Assembly (NCBI GenBank): GCA_023078555.1 | Contig: CM041197.1 | Coordinates: forward strand, 10,875,757 to 10,939,756 | DNA: 64,000 nucleotides | DNA from: Ulva prolifera | Lineage: Eukaryota > Chlorophyta > Ulvophyceae > Ulvales > Ulvaceae | Direction of reading: 5' to 3' | In this document: piece by piece, positions 20,844-32,759 of the stretch | Layout of the letters: each line of letters begins with the position of its first letter | How positions within the stretch are numbered: position 1 is the stretch's first letter | Translations under genes and position numbers: made by a program | The notes under the pieces: model-generated | What the model saw: only the letters and a program-made list of their open reading frames with translations | Database searches by the model: none | Told to the model about the DNA's origin: nothing

Positions 20844-23806
20844 CGGACAAAGGCATCGGCAACGTTGTATTTGTCAGGCGGGGGGAATGCCTGCCTGTGT
20901 ATCTTCACAAGGACTGTGGCCTGTGCCCATCCTCAAAAGAGGTATCCAAACAGCACTACCTCCTCCTCGTGTGTGCTGCCATGAACAGTGCCACCAAGCT
21001 GTGGAACAAGCAGAACGAGACACCTGAGAAGCGTAAAGCGGACAGCCAATTTGAGTTCTGGTATGATCTGATTCCCAAGATGCTGACCCAGGGGGACTTG
21101 GGAGATGAAGATCTGGAGGAGGTTCGCGCAAAGATGGCGACCCGCAGATGGGTGGTGTGTCACCCATCTACACATGCTAGGACTTGACAGCGCGCGTGTT
21201 GATCATGTTGATTTAGTCACAAGGGTGAGCTCGTTACATGCTACACCATCATCACATGCCTGTCGAGCAGAGCATTGAGGTGTGTCACCCATACAGGGCG
21301 CTCTACATTCATGTCAGACCAACCTATGCGGGCAAACTGCATTCCTGTATCTCTCACCAGTCTGGCCTTCATGTTGTCCCTGTCCACAGACGCATTGAGG
21401 CTCTCATCGAGGCTCATACCATACTGTCTAGGTTTATGCTCATCATCTACGTGTTGTGAGATACATCTCACTAGGCGCATGCTGGCGCGGCACACCTGTA
21501 GACACCTAAGGCTGCAGCGCAGACCACAACATGTGGCCTCGTAACTTGTACTGGCGTCTGTACAACGCCACTTATACATTATATACCACGTTAATTATTA
21601 TTATGCACATATGTGCACGCAAAATCTGTACAGCGTCCTGTACACTCGAATCACAATGATACGTGTATGCCAGACACCTTACTGGACGTGGCTACGAGTG
21701 CACCAACTCGGCCAGCTTACGCAGCTATGCTTAGTTGGCACTGTATTATATCGGATTACCTGGACCAGCGCATTAGCGGTCATGTCCTACCCAAGTTGTC
21801 ATGTCCTACCCAAGACTGGTATCTTACAGACCGGGTCGCATGCAGACCTCCCATGTGTATTTGTGAACTCACGCATGTTAGGCGGTCATGTCCTACCCAT
21901 GTCCTACCCAAGCGGTCATGTCCTACCCAAGACTGGTATCTTACAGACCGGGTCGCATGCAGACCTCCCATGTGTATTTGTGAACTCACGCATGTTAGGC
22001 GGCAGCCTTGGGGCTTCGCATGCATGCCCGCTGTTAGCAGGCACGGCTCCCACATCGAACACGAAATCAGTGTGCGATCAGCCTTCAGGCTCCGAAGGCC
22101 ACATGCTTACTTTCTCCCGCAGTTACTCGGGATCTGGGGTCTGCGCTCTGCGCGATCCGGCGAGGCCAGCTCTGACAGGGGGATCGACCTGGGCGCACAC
22201 ACCATCGGTATTTATACCGAGCGCTTGCTGGGACCAGGCACGTTTTTACAGTGATCTGGTTGGGGCGCCACCCATTCGTGCATCACATTGTATTGAATTC
22301 TTGCCTCTTTTCGCATCTGTCTGTTCTATTTCTGTCTGCCTGTACAGCCTTTGTGCTGCGGCGTTTAGCCCATCTTATTCAGCTGTCCTCGCGCAGCACC
22401 GTAGGTCCGTTCCGCCCCGGCGACTCAGAGACCTCTACACTACGCCATCTAATCCTAGCACAAGCAATTGCGAGACGGATGTGGCATGCAACGGTAGCAT
22501 AACAACATCACATCGAGTGCCTGCGAGAGGAACTTGCACACAATTTACATACCCTGCATCTATGCTCTGCACAATCTTCTTCGCCTCGTCTAGCATATGG
22601 CACTCTTGCACATTCCTACCGTTCTTCTGCTCACATACACTACATTTGTACACACCATCCGCCAGTAGTCGACGCCGTGTGTATTTCTTAGATCTGACCA
22701 GCAAGCAACCACAGCCATATGCTGCAACCACTACAAGCTGTGATGGCTCAGGGAAATCCCAGTATGCCCTGGGTGGCTGCTCTCTACCTAGTATGTGCGA
22801 GAATGGCTTGGGCAAGTCCACTATGATGTCTCCCTCATTTGCAGGCAAATGATCCTGCACAGCAACATGCTGACTCAAGATGGCAGAGATGCAGATGGCC
22901 TGGTGAAAGAAGAATTTCAAGCTGTGCTGCAGTATTTAATCGTGCCGCTGATGCAGAAGGAGGTGCAGAGGTTGGTGGCCATCAATGCCCCAACTTTCTC
23001 TGGCAAATCCATGCAAGCAATTGTGGACGAGTGGAAGCAGAAATTGCAAGGGGCCTATGCATGCTTGAAGCAGCAATTGTGGCATTGTAAGTGCCCAAGC
23101 CCCAAACAGGTCAAGCGTGTGACAGAATATGCACAGAAGACAGCAAGGATTGCTGAGGAGAAGCAGAGGAGGGCAGAGGCTGCAGGAAGAGCAGCAGCTG
23201 CTACAAGAGAAGCAAAGATGCAAGGAACAACATATGCACTGGAACTACAACAGAGCTCACCTATGTATGCAGCATATGCAAGCCAAATCATGAGTGATGC
23301 AGAAAGAGTTGTGATGGTGGCAGAAGCAGATGAGAGGCATGCTAAGGCAGAGGCAGAGGAAGCCAAAGGAGCTGCAGCTGCAGCTGAGGCAGTGGTACAG
23401 AAACTCTGGCTTGCTTGGGAGCCTTCAGCTATACCTTATTTTCTGTCTATGGACAATTGCAAAGCATATAGCTTCTACATAGGGCTAAGCAAGGACTGGT
23501 TAGTGCCAGACATCCACATGCTCCAGGCGCGCATCACTCCCCCAACAACACCGGTCTCATACTGTATGCCGTGATCATGTGGCAGCTCGATTGATGGTGG
23601 TGCTTGCTCTGCAGATGATTGCAATCCCACCACATGCACCTGATATCCACCAGATACCAGAGCATGCTATTGGGGCTACAAAGACACATGAGACACGGGT
23701 ACTCAACGGACTGAGACGATCAGTCAAGAATCCCAGCCATTATGTATACGAGACGGATCGCGGCCTGGCTCGGCCTGTTCCTGTTGAGGTGTGCAAGCCT
23801 TTCTGA
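20844..23806 (+). CDS. Element 2 DDE-type transposase (partial)
   Basis: The first exon is open to about 21150 and includes CLPVYLHKDCGLCPSSKEVS and QFEFWYDLIPKMLTQG. The main exon runs from about 22880 to 23553. A 61 bp intron follows (23554-23614) and the last exon is 23615-23806. The second catalytic block is AIPYFLSMDNCKAYSF, with the DN typical of IS630/Tc1-like enzymes. The third is PPHAPDIHQIPEHA, matching PP.SPD.NPIE. Before them is an Ala/Glu/Lys-rich predicted coiled coil of about 100 residues (IAEEKQRRAEAAGRAAAATR onwards) that element 1 lacks. The N-terminal part is shorter than in element 1 and the first catalytic Asp is not evident, so the 5' part is probably lost. A TGTAA lies 38 bases after the stop. 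Confidence 0.5.
21241..22920 (-). pseudogene. Element 2 antisense nuclease, interrupted by a solo LTR
   Basis: Reverse-strand relative of the nuclease at 11528-12190. The N-half (22920 down to 22440) keeps the Cys pairs (YGCGCLL, KCSVCEQ) and EAKKIV. The C-half (21446 down to 21241) keeps VDRDNMKARLVRDTGMQFAR, which corresponds to DAEKDKLVMKSGW in element 1. The expected FEIDG block reads LGLDG, so the presumed catalytic Glu is Gly. A solo LTR with a 5 bp duplication splits the gene just after LGLDG. The gene is therefore doubly inactive by appearance. Confidence 0.6.
21452..22439. mobile_element. Solo LTR (fossil of an LTR retrotransposon)
   Basis: 988 bp, starting TGTTGTGAG and ending CCTCTACA (TG...CA). 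It is flanked by the 5 bp target duplication CTACG (21447-21451 and 22440-22444). It contains a TATTTATA box near 22211 and an internal tandem duplication of about 105 bp (about 21778-22003, block CATGTCCTACCCAAG). The orientation and family (Copia or Gypsy) cannot be told. It is a single LTR, as left by LTR-LTR recombination, and is younger than the nuclease it interrupts. Confidence 0.8.
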
Positions 23807-23844
23807 AGTTGCAGCGTATTCTACAGTATCACGTTTAAAAGATT

Positions 23845-23849
23845 TGTAA
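23845..23849 (+). terminator. Candidate poly(A) signal TGTAA for the element 2 transposase
   Basis: TGTAA 38 bases after the transposase stop. Same signal and strand logic as in element 1. Confidence 0.35.
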
Positions 23850-23896
23850 GCAAACGGCTGCGTTCGTGAACTGTTTTCCTCCTCGCACGGATCATC

Positions 23897-24210
23897 ATGG
23901 CGACATCCTCAGCATCGAGCAAGGCAGCGCTTTCGAGTATCCCAGATAAACACATCGATCACAACACACCAGCCACATGTATTCTTTCTTGCAATGTGCT
24001 GGGGTCATGGTTTTCTATGAATTTCAAACACCCTGCTGACTTTGGTATGCGTAGTGTTAGCCTGTGACCGCAGTAGTTCCACTGACATGTTGAGCATTGC
24101 AGAATTCACGACCTGATCAGACGGATGGAGTGATCAAGATGGGAACACAGATTCTCAGAGACTCCTTATTGCGGGGTGAACACGTGGAAATTCTCATGTG
24201 CGTCGATGTG
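23897..24210 (+). other. Possible small exon pair, unrecognised
   Basis: An ATG ORF (23897-24044, MATSSASSKAALSS start) ends at a GTATGC donor. A second open stretch (24103-24210) follows a GCAG acceptor and ends at a perfect GTAAGT donor. The two do not share phase, so they are not one simple gene. No homology recognised. Confidence 0.2.
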
Positions 24211-24604
24211 GTAAGTAACACCTACGCCTGGAGGACACGACTTCCTGATCGCAATCTTGGGCATAAGGTGTTCATAGTGTACATGCGGATGCACTTATTC
24301 AAGCATGTGTTGTAACAGATGACGGCGGCTAGGTGTGTGGCACCGCAAGGGTGGCACAACTAACTAACCCATGAGTCCCTAGTGCAATTAAAGCCACCAT
24401 GCCCCAGCTCTACAACGAAACCCCCACATCTGATGTTGCCGGCCCAAGGCACCCAAGTACATGCAGCCAAGCATCATCCTCGCCCAAGACCCCGTCTTGC
24501 CTACACCGAACACCACCGCCGCCGCCGTTGCCGAACATGGCTGCTCTACGCGAGCACCCATCGGTCGCCTGAGGCAGCCTAGAACACCCGCATATTCTTC
24601 GCTG

Positions 24605-24700
24605 CAGCGGGAGGATGCCAACGTCCTCGTTCTGTTCGTCCACGACAACCACCGGCTTTTCGGGAGGATGCACGAGACGCACCGCACGGGGTGCGCCGGA
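24605..24700 (+). pseudogene. Fragment of the YR element helicase
   Basis: The translation ANVLVLFVHDNHRLFGRMHE matches TNVLVVLVHGNHRLVGRKHE in the helicase exon at about 16366-16440. Only this short block is conserved. The surroundings (24250-25260) show no other gene. Confidence 0.6.
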
Positions 24701-25269
24701 ACCTGCCAGCTGATGATGCCCTTATGATCATGACATGGCGTTGTCACGGCGACAGCGCTGCGTGGTATTTGCATTCTGCAGTAGGTTGTGGCGAAGGTTG
24801 CAGCGGTGGCAAGGTGGCCGCAGGTATGCATGTAATGCGTCCAGGTCCGGTTGCGGCGAGCGTCCCTCAGTCGTGGGCAGCATTGCTGCATGCCAGCGCT
24901 GTTACTGCGCCACAGACGTGAAGTCAGCCGAGTGACGGGGAAAAATGGCCGCTGCACCCTGCCTTTTCCATGCCGGTACTCTGGCTATGTAGAAGCAGGA
25001 ATATGGTTTTGGCGGATGCGCATGACGGTGCAATGAACGCCCTCTCGACATCGCGTGCGTGCGTGCAGGCAACCGGCGAAACGTCTACCGAATGCTCCCC
25101 GCAGGCACTCAGATTTCGTTACCAAGTGAGACACCAGCGAATGAAAAGGAGTTGTGGATTCAGGCAAAGCCCGAGACAACAAGCTCCACACAGCTCCCGC
25201 AGCGCGAGTCAAGGTACACCTTCGAATGACCAACATTCTCAGACTGAGACCATTTCACATTAGCAGGCA

Positions 25270-25640
25270 GACACCCACACAACGCGCTGAACGCAATGCT
25301 AGGACTTGCTACCCCCTACAGGTAGCGAGGGGCGGCCAGGGACGCCCACACGAAGTGCACAACGCAGCGCGCTCAGCACGCCATGAAGACTTGCTACCCC
25401 CCACAACTCGTGGGGGGCATCCGGAGACGCCCACACAGCGTGCTCAGCACGCCATGACAACTTGCTATCCCCCACAGCTCGTGGAGGGTAACCGTAGATG
25501 CCCAAACAACGCACTTAGCACGCCATAAGGACTTGCCACCCCCAACAACTCGTGGGGGGTAACCTTAGACGCCCACACAACGCGCTCAGCAGGCCATGAG
25601 GACTTGCTACCCCCCACAACTCATGGGAGGTAACCACAAG
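25270..25640. repeat. Minisatellite with hairpin core, about 70 bp x 5
   Basis: Five degenerate units begin ACGCCCACACAACGCGCTCA and contain CCATGAGGACTTGCTACC. Each carries a short inverted repeat, CCCCCCACAACTCGTGGGGGG, in which CCCCCC pairs with GGGGGG. Spacing is about 65-80 bases. Some units keep compensating changes around the stem. It is not CRISPR: there are no unique spacers. Confidence 0.8.
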
Positions 25641-28600
25641 AACAATTGGCTATTGTTATAACAACCTCGAACAGGTGCATGCAAATAACTTACGCTCCCT
25701 ATACAATAAACTGCAAAGCTCGGCCAATTCTCCATTCGCAATGAGCAATGCGTGATTCACCGTAACGAAATGCGATTTGGCAATCACATGTCTTCACTTA
25801 AATAAATGGATTAAGGATTCTTTATGTAGGTGTTTGTTGTATGGACAAAAAAGGTGTGCATTCCTCATACACCTTCATGTGAACCCGTGCTCTTTATGGT
25901 ACAGCATATTAAGCTTAGCGGATTCTCCATTCACGTGTGTCGAACGAAGATTGATCATTAATGTCAGGCAGCATTGATAGCATTGATCATTGTCCTTTTG
26001 ATCACACATTCTGTATATTGGATCTATATGATACTCAAAGTAATGCCACATACCTTGCATACGATCAAAAATAGCCTTGCATGTTCTCCCATGACAATGA
26101 CGGTTTCAGTCAGCACGATTTAGAAAGCATACAGTGACGTGTCATGCTCCTCTGGGTCATTGTGTCATGGTTCTGTTGTTGCAATGTAGCCGTTTGTCTC
26201 GCAAGCTTCAGGTATGTAGCCGTGAAGAGTCGCATCCTCAATGCCATACCAATTGCATGCAGTGGAAGTTGCGGCTAAAAAAATGTCTTCGAAGCCTGAA
26301 TATCGCCGCGCTTAAGACCGGATACTTCTAACAGACTCCTGAAGTTGTTCCCGAGCCCAGTATCGTACGCGTGCTGTGAAGGTTTTGGCATCTTGCTGAT
26401 GACACCACAAGCCTGTGCTGTTCACGCCTGTCAGACAGGTCAACAGTAAGATGAAGGAGTCGTATCACAAGCACAGCTGCATGGGTCAGCGGTAAGACCG
26501 CTGACGTCTTGCCGCACATGATGTACACGCTCACGCGTGGTGATCTTGTTTAAGCAGGCCACGAGAACACACAGAGTGATATTGCAGAGTGCATTGGTCT
26601 ACACTTTACTAGAATTCTCATGTGCGTGATGGCGTAGCGCAGCCAAACAGCAGGATGAGCTCGAGGAGTACATCACGAGTACACTGCAGTGGACTGTGTT
26701 CCCGGCGTGGTTGTAATGTGGCCGTGTGTAGGTGGCTGTTGATTCAGATGCGATTCTTTTGTTGTAATTGTTTTCTCTCGTTCACTCTTTTGTACGCACT
26801 GCATTCCGGCACGTATCGATCGCCCTCTGCGCGCAGCTGCGCCACACGCATATTCAAGCACCAGACAGGATGCAGACCGCCTTCGGACCCCCGATACGCA
26901 AATCATGGTGGTGTCCATAAGATACTGTTATTGCATTTAGTCAACGCGTCTCGTGATGTAGTTTACTCGTTGAAATGCAGCCTGTAACAAGCAGACCCGG
27001 CTGCGTCAACAGCCTGCGGTCTACACGCGAGGCTGTCTCAAACTGCAATTCAAGCAAACTGCTAACGCTGCTATGGAGATCAGGCTCGTCGTGACGTCCT
27101 CTACAGGAAGCTCAAGCTTTGACCACTGGTCGGCGCTACCGGATGTGCGCGAAGCTGTTCAGCAGCCCGCGACGCCCAGAGATTACATGCCAAGCCACAT
27201 GCTGGCAAGCACTACAAGAACGACTTGACCAGGGACAGGCACCCGGAGGGCTGTTTGGTGAGCTCTCCCGGGTGATCGAGCGCGACTTCAGCGCCACTCG
27301 AATAGCTATATTGAGAGTACCGTAGTAGCCGATCGTGAGATATGTTGTTCCTATGTGTATCTGCGGGTGTCCGGTACGGGCCTGCGCGTTCTTGGAGATG
27401 CATGTGGATCGTCAGGAGCGTGTGTTTGTGTGTGCATGCCACCTGCTTCGGTCTCCGATGTTCGTGATTAGCATGCGCCGGCGTTGTCCGTCGACGTAGA
27501 GACAATTTACGTACCCATGTGCGTTCTGTATGCCTGGCACGAGTGCGTTGGCGGCATCGTGAGACTCTGCTTAGCATGAGGACACGCAGGTGAGCTGGTT
27601 CCCAGATCCGTCACCGCCTACGAATCACCAGATTCTTCGTACCCAATGACAGTCAAGTCTATCCTGCTGTTGGTGTCTGTCAATTTCGCGTGATCAGACG
27701 TGGAAGTCGCTGTCTTCACCGGTTGTAAGTATCGTTCAATCCATCTCGTGGCTGGTAGGATGATAAACCTGGGCGTCAATAACGCTCGTACAGACTGCAC
27801 ATAGTCAAATATCTGCATATTAGTGGCTTCGGAGGAGCCACTGGTGTATCACATGGCGCTTGGCCCCTTATGCGACGCGCGATTCCAGGCTGAGGTGCTT
27901 ACTGCCTTCCTTTCGTCACCTTTGATAACGCGTATATCGGTCTACACTGCGCCTATGGACACACGACAGATCGTTGTTGTTCACATGTGTGTCGTCTCGC
28001 CGTCGTTGAATGTCGAGTCGGGCGCGTTCTGGCGAGGCCGACTTGGCTCGAGCTTTCCCATGACGCACATCAGGCATGTCCCTCGCTCGCCGAGTCTCCG
28101 CTCGCGCCAGAAACGGCGTACATCTTAATAATGTAACTAAAGTGTGATGTTTGTGCTCTTCTGCGTCTCTTTACCGTCTTCTGTTGACGGATCGCGTTGC
28201 CCGGAAGTCGTTGTCGCGGGTGGGTTTTTACTCTGTCCGTGGTAATTCGGCTTCCGGGTAATGCCGACGGGGAGCGTAAATCATACAGGATGCACCATTT
28301 CATCGTTGAGCGTCGCATACATGCATCATTAAGTATTGGTATGATCACAGACAAATTACAGCTCGTGTCGCGCCGATCACCCATCGCCGCTGCGCCGTGG
28401 CAGTATGCCACCAATCGCCTACCGGGAATCCCCATCAGCTCTAAAACTTTGTCACATCACATATCACCGCCCTGGCGCAATGGTTGCCGCTCTGCACAAG
28501 CTCTGGTATACGAGGGCCGGCATCCGGCAACCAGGCCTGCGCTTTGCAGGCGGATCAGCATGAAACGTAAATCAGGCAGAGACAAATATGGGCGAAATTC

Positions 28601-31600
28601 TCTCTTCTTCTGCTTGACTCCTATTACGACCAGCAGACGGTTGCTTGTGTTCAAAGCCGTTGTTGTCGTGCCGTATCCAGCTGTTGCCTGCAAATGGGAT
28701 GCTTTCAGAGGCATAGCAGTCACCACGACGTGCCATCGTGCTCATCATAGTGCACAACTGCTGAAAATTGCATCACAGGCGGGAGCAATCCTCACCTTCA
28801 GCTTGTGGTGGCAGGCCAATGGTGGCTGCATCTGCTACCTCACAGGCTTCTCATTTGCCAGACTGCTCATGCAGCCGTTGCCCTGCACCAATCATCATGT
28901 CTTGAAGCAGCCGTACACTGTCAGCCTCATGTCAGCGCCAGTGTTGACTGCGTGCAACACATCTTTTGCAGAAGCATACCTAGTATGGCGGGCCAGCTTC
29001 AGGTTGTCAGCCAGGCTGTGTACTGAAGCAGAAGCTAATCATTCGTGAAGGCACCTGTACCCATCAGCACGTGTCCATGCAAGAGCTAAACATGGCTTCT
29101 GCTTGGTGCTCCTGTCTCGAGGAGACACCTGTCGAAGTTCGGGACATTGCTGAGGCGTTTGTGACACCTGATGCTGAGTAAGGCATACCTGCGGTGAAGT
29201 GTCAACTTCGTCATGTTGCATTAAGAAGGCAGTACATCTGCATGCTTGACTCCCCTGCACACTCAAACTCGCTGTCATATGTTTTCTGGTCCATCCGCTA
29301 GATTGCACAGGAGCGGTCTCCGCTCCGACATGCAATTTAACATGACCAGACAAATGGGCAACTTCGTACCCCCCAAATAGACATCTCCTGAAGATAAGGT
29401 TATGCGACTCGATGTTGAATAGAGGCGTCCCATCGATTGGCATATTTCCTGTCGAGCTTAGGCGTACTCGTCTTGACCAATGATCGCTGCGGCACTGGGG
29501 TACGACGACAACGCTCTTGAGTTTACGTCTACAGAGACAAAGAGACAGGAAGAAAGCAGCTTTCACTGGTATCAATGGGCATGGTGGTGGCCACACTCTT
29601 CGCGGGGCTCGAATATCCGAAGTTGCAGCGTGGAAAACATGTATGTACACGAATTCGATACAATTTGCCTGGCCGAGACATGAGACAACTCTCCGTGTGT
29701 CGAGATAGCTTCAATGCTCCACGTGTGCGGCATCTAATCGTAGTGTCAATGGCGTGCGTAAATGGCGTGCACCACCACGGCCCCGCGAGGTGGCATGTTA
29801 TGTGAACTTGAACTTATTCCGGCGTTCGGATGCTCGCCGTCGCAAATTGAAAGACCCGGAGCAGGAAAGCATGCTGTTCCGGGCGATGGCACCCGACCAA
29901 ACCACGCGCGACTGCCCGGAAGATGAGAAATTCCGACTCCCGGGCACGCAGACGCGAGCTGCGTGACGCTCAACCCGGAACTCTCAACCAGGAGACCGTA
30001 GCCACCAGTGTCCCTGGTCAGCCCGCTCGCCCGGGAGCCTGTCCCTGGTCAAGTCATTCTTGTAGTGAAGGGCCACGTCGTGGCCACGACGACGTGCGGC
30101 AAACCATCCGCACAAGCCAGATTCCGTCGTGCTTCCACTGATGTCACATTCTCCAAGTCAGCTATTCGACCCAAACATGGTAAACTTACCGCTCATATGG
30201 CCGCTCATACGGAGGCGCGCATACACATGAGCGACGACCTGTGCACAGCTGTGTAGTCGGACCAGCAACCACAGCGTTGCTTTTCACTGGAATCGGCTAC
30301 CCTTGCTGGACTGTTGACAAAAGATTGCAAAATATTAAAGAAAAGGATGTCGCGCGTCAGAATCAGACGTCTACCGGTGATGTGGTGTGTTTAGCGTGTG
30401 CAGTCGCGCAGCACCGTCGAACACCTGTCCTAGACGCCTGTGCACTGCAATCACAAAGAAAAATGCGATCAGTCATCAAACATTTCGTACCTCAGGTATA
30501 CACAGGGCAGCGGATCGTTGCGGCCTGGGCATCGGGGTTGAGTCCCTTCGCCTGCTGCTAACAAGAGCACTGCGAACTGAAAGCAACACAGCACTCGCGA
30601 TCGTGCCCCTCACTGGATCAAGACAAGACAGAACATCAACTCTGTGATGATTACGGAATCACAATCGATCCGGTTCAAGAAATACGCTGGTTCGATCGCT
30701 ACCAACTGTGCCACCCGCGCGGCTATTCCACAGCATTACACGTGCCTACCTACACCTTGCTGAATGTAGGCACGTGTAGAATATGCCCTACACGATTCAT
30801 CAGATCTGCATGCGTTCGCTGCTTCATGTGGTTATTCGCGCTGTATCACCTCATTGTTCATGCGCCACTCCCGCGAAGCTCGGTGGCCACGGGCTTCCAT
30901 CATGTCTGGCGCAGGCACGTCTGCCGCCCACCAAAGGGCACATGAAACCCATTGCGAGCATACTTCGCCTCATGAAAAAGTCTAGACAGCGAAGCGCAAG
31001 CTTCAGGCCTCGCATTCAGGCGCCTCGCACTGCGCAGCGTTCGGACAGCATCAACATGCTGGGCGCAGAAATCGTCCGACCACATTTCATGGCATGCTTT
31101 GCACGTTAGTGTTAATAATGAAGCATTCTGCAGATGCTTCTTGGACGATGCTGCGAGTGTCTTGACGTGCACGATAATGCAGCGCTGTACAACACGCCGT
31201 AGGTATGGGCTGCAAATCACCGAGCCAGGAGCGCGGACTCGTTCGTGAGAAGTGACCAGTCAGAACAAGAACGTCAGGCCGGACAAGCAGATGTTTAACG
31301 TGCTTCCCATGCTGTCCTGCTGATGCTAGCACTTGAGTGCTTGCTGTGCATCAGTGGAGTCCTGCAGACATCACTGCTTTCTGACACGAGGCTCCACGAT
31401 ACATCCTTGTATGATTTCAGGTGGCATTTACAATACCGTTGGGGCTGTGACCAGTTGTGAAACTTCAGACTCACCTCGCCTGTCCCCATCGCTCGAGTAG
31501 GTGAGCACTTTATGACAGATTGCATTGCCACCACGGTATACCGTAACTATAGTATGACATGTATATACTCCGTGATCACAATTACGGCGTATATGACTGT

Positions 31601-31910
31601 CGCCACGTGAGCCTGACCAGCTCCTCAGTATGTCCTCACATAACAGTGCACAGCTTTCCAATGTTCCTGCCACAAGCTGGGCACTTTTGGGTCCTTACAA
31701 AGCAGCAACATGTGTCCCAATTCCGGCCCAGCCTAGTCCTACACTTAATGACCACAAAGTGTGTCCTTGCGGATGTTAAGCTTCAGCCCTGTCGCCCATA
31801 AGGCTCATGTAAGCCGCATGGACGTCATAAGGATGATATTTAGCCGTCCATACATGAGGAAGGCGTGGTGCTGCTGTAAGGACAACTCAGTGCTACTAGT
31901 AGAGGCCTCC
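25641..31910. other. Long stretch without a recognisable gene
   Basis: Base composition drops towards AT at 25640-26100, then is mixed. No ORF shows a domain I know. Two longer open frames (28197-29048 on + and 29039-29650 on -) are listed or discussed separately. No tRNA, TIR element or clear tandem array was found. Short palindromes and TGTAA words occur without context. Confidence 0.4.
28197..29048 (+). other. Open frame of 283 codons, unrecognised
   Basis: Longest open frame of the anonymous region. The composition is Ser/Arg/Leu-rich without motifs, and the presumed start has no context. The opposite strand over 28860-29000 also reads plausibly (LADNLKLARHTRYASAKD). It could be a decayed mobile-element gene on either strand or a chance ORF. 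Confidence 0.15.
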
Positions 31911-31926
31911 TCCGCAACACGAGCAG

Positions 31927-32117
31927 GTGTGCGCTCCGGGACTATCTGTCGGCCGTCGAGGACGCCACGCTGCGCGCCCTGTGCAACATCATGGATGTGG
32001 CTGACCTGACCAGGGCTCAGGCCGAGCAGGCCCTTCTGCCTCACTGCCACGGCGGCATGGGGCTCCGGCACGACACCGCGGATGTGGCGGATGTGGCACG
32101 CCTTTCATCAGCTGCGC
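31927..32117 (+). pseudogene. LINE-type ORF2 C-terminal scrap
   Basis: RAQAEQALLPHCHGGMGL with preceding LRDYLSAVEDATLRAL resembles the block after the reverse transcriptase domain of non-LTR elements (R.QA.LP...GG.GL...A). Only about 60 codons remain, and no poly-A or 3' end is seen. Confidence 0.4.
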
Positions 32118-32146
32118 TGGCGCAGTGTGCTCAGTCGAAAAACACT

Positions 32147-32256
32147 ATATCGGCAGGGACGGAAATCACATTCTGGAAGGCGCCGTCCTTGAAGCCCAGC
32201 TGCCGGCACACAACTGCCGGAGTGCTCTGCAGCCATCAGGAATGTTCAGACTTCAG
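32147..32256 (-). repeat. 110 bp inverted copy of an SRCR intron/exon junction
   Basis: The reverse complement matches 45087-45196 (end of an intron and start of exon 11 of the SRCR gene) with one mismatch that I see. It is flanked on both sides by the direct repeat CAGTCGAAAAACACT (32132-32146 and 32261-32275). Confidence 0.85.
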
Positions 32257-32324
32257 CCATCAGTCGAAAAACACTGTAATATGTGTCACTGATGTGTAAT
32301 GATTGGTCATCTTATAATTAAAAG

Positions 32325-32759
32325 GCCTCTCTGGCATCACCGCTCAGACCGCTCCCTGCGACCCGGTGCACTTTGGCGGCATCGAACTATTCAACAGTGG
32401 CCCCTGAGGCCGCATCGGCCTCAGCAGCTTCAGCGAAGAGCACCCGGAAGTTGTCATCGCCGCCACGGTCGTCTGCCGGGAGCTCGGCTTCCACTACGGC
32501 GGCCTTATGGATGTTAACGAAGTGTTAGGTGATGATGGACTCATTGGCGTAGACTATGCGGACTACGGTGATACCGGGGAGGTAGTGTGGGCGACGAGTG
32601 TTGTGTGTACCGGCACGGAGGAGCGCCTTGTTGAATGCCTCCTGCCGGAAGACTTTGGAGCTGGCCCCACAATGGCAGCGGCCGACCTGCAGGGAGCGTC
32701 ATGCCGGTACAGGGACGAAGCAGAGTTTTCTGTGGTTTTTTGCGAGTTTGAGATAGAAG
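32325..32759 (+). pseudogene. Decayed SRCR module (relic of a third SRCR gene)
   Basis: Matches domain 8 of the intact gene (46446-46955): TAPCDPVHFGGIELFNSG, VVCRELGFHYGG, VGVDYADYGDTGEVVWATSV, CTGTEERLVECLLPEDFGA. It ends at the same phase 1 donor (GAAG|GTGTGT). The Trp codon of NDGRWGRVC is a stop (TGA at about 32407) and the following Cys is Gly, so it cannot form a normal domain. No other modules of this copy are in frame nearby apart from the inverted fragment. Confidence 0.75.

Larger units (their letters stand above)
20844..23850 (+). mobile_element. Element 2: diverged relative of element 1
   Basis: Transposase exons on + at both ends and a nuclease on - between them, in the order seen in element 1. 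Its 5' limit is where similarity to YR copy 3 stops. The 3' limit is set only by a TGTAA at 23845-23849. No 760 bp repeats or clear terminal inverted repeats are seen, so it is probably truncated at the left. Confidence 0.55.

Noticed and set aside
25270-25640. Repeat array as CRISPR
   Set aside because: Units are degenerate throughout, there are no unique spacers, and the genome is eukaryotic.
26485-26525. tRNA-like GGGTCAGCGGTAAGACCGCTGAC
   Set aside because: It forms a small hairpin but lacks acceptor and T arms of a tRNA.
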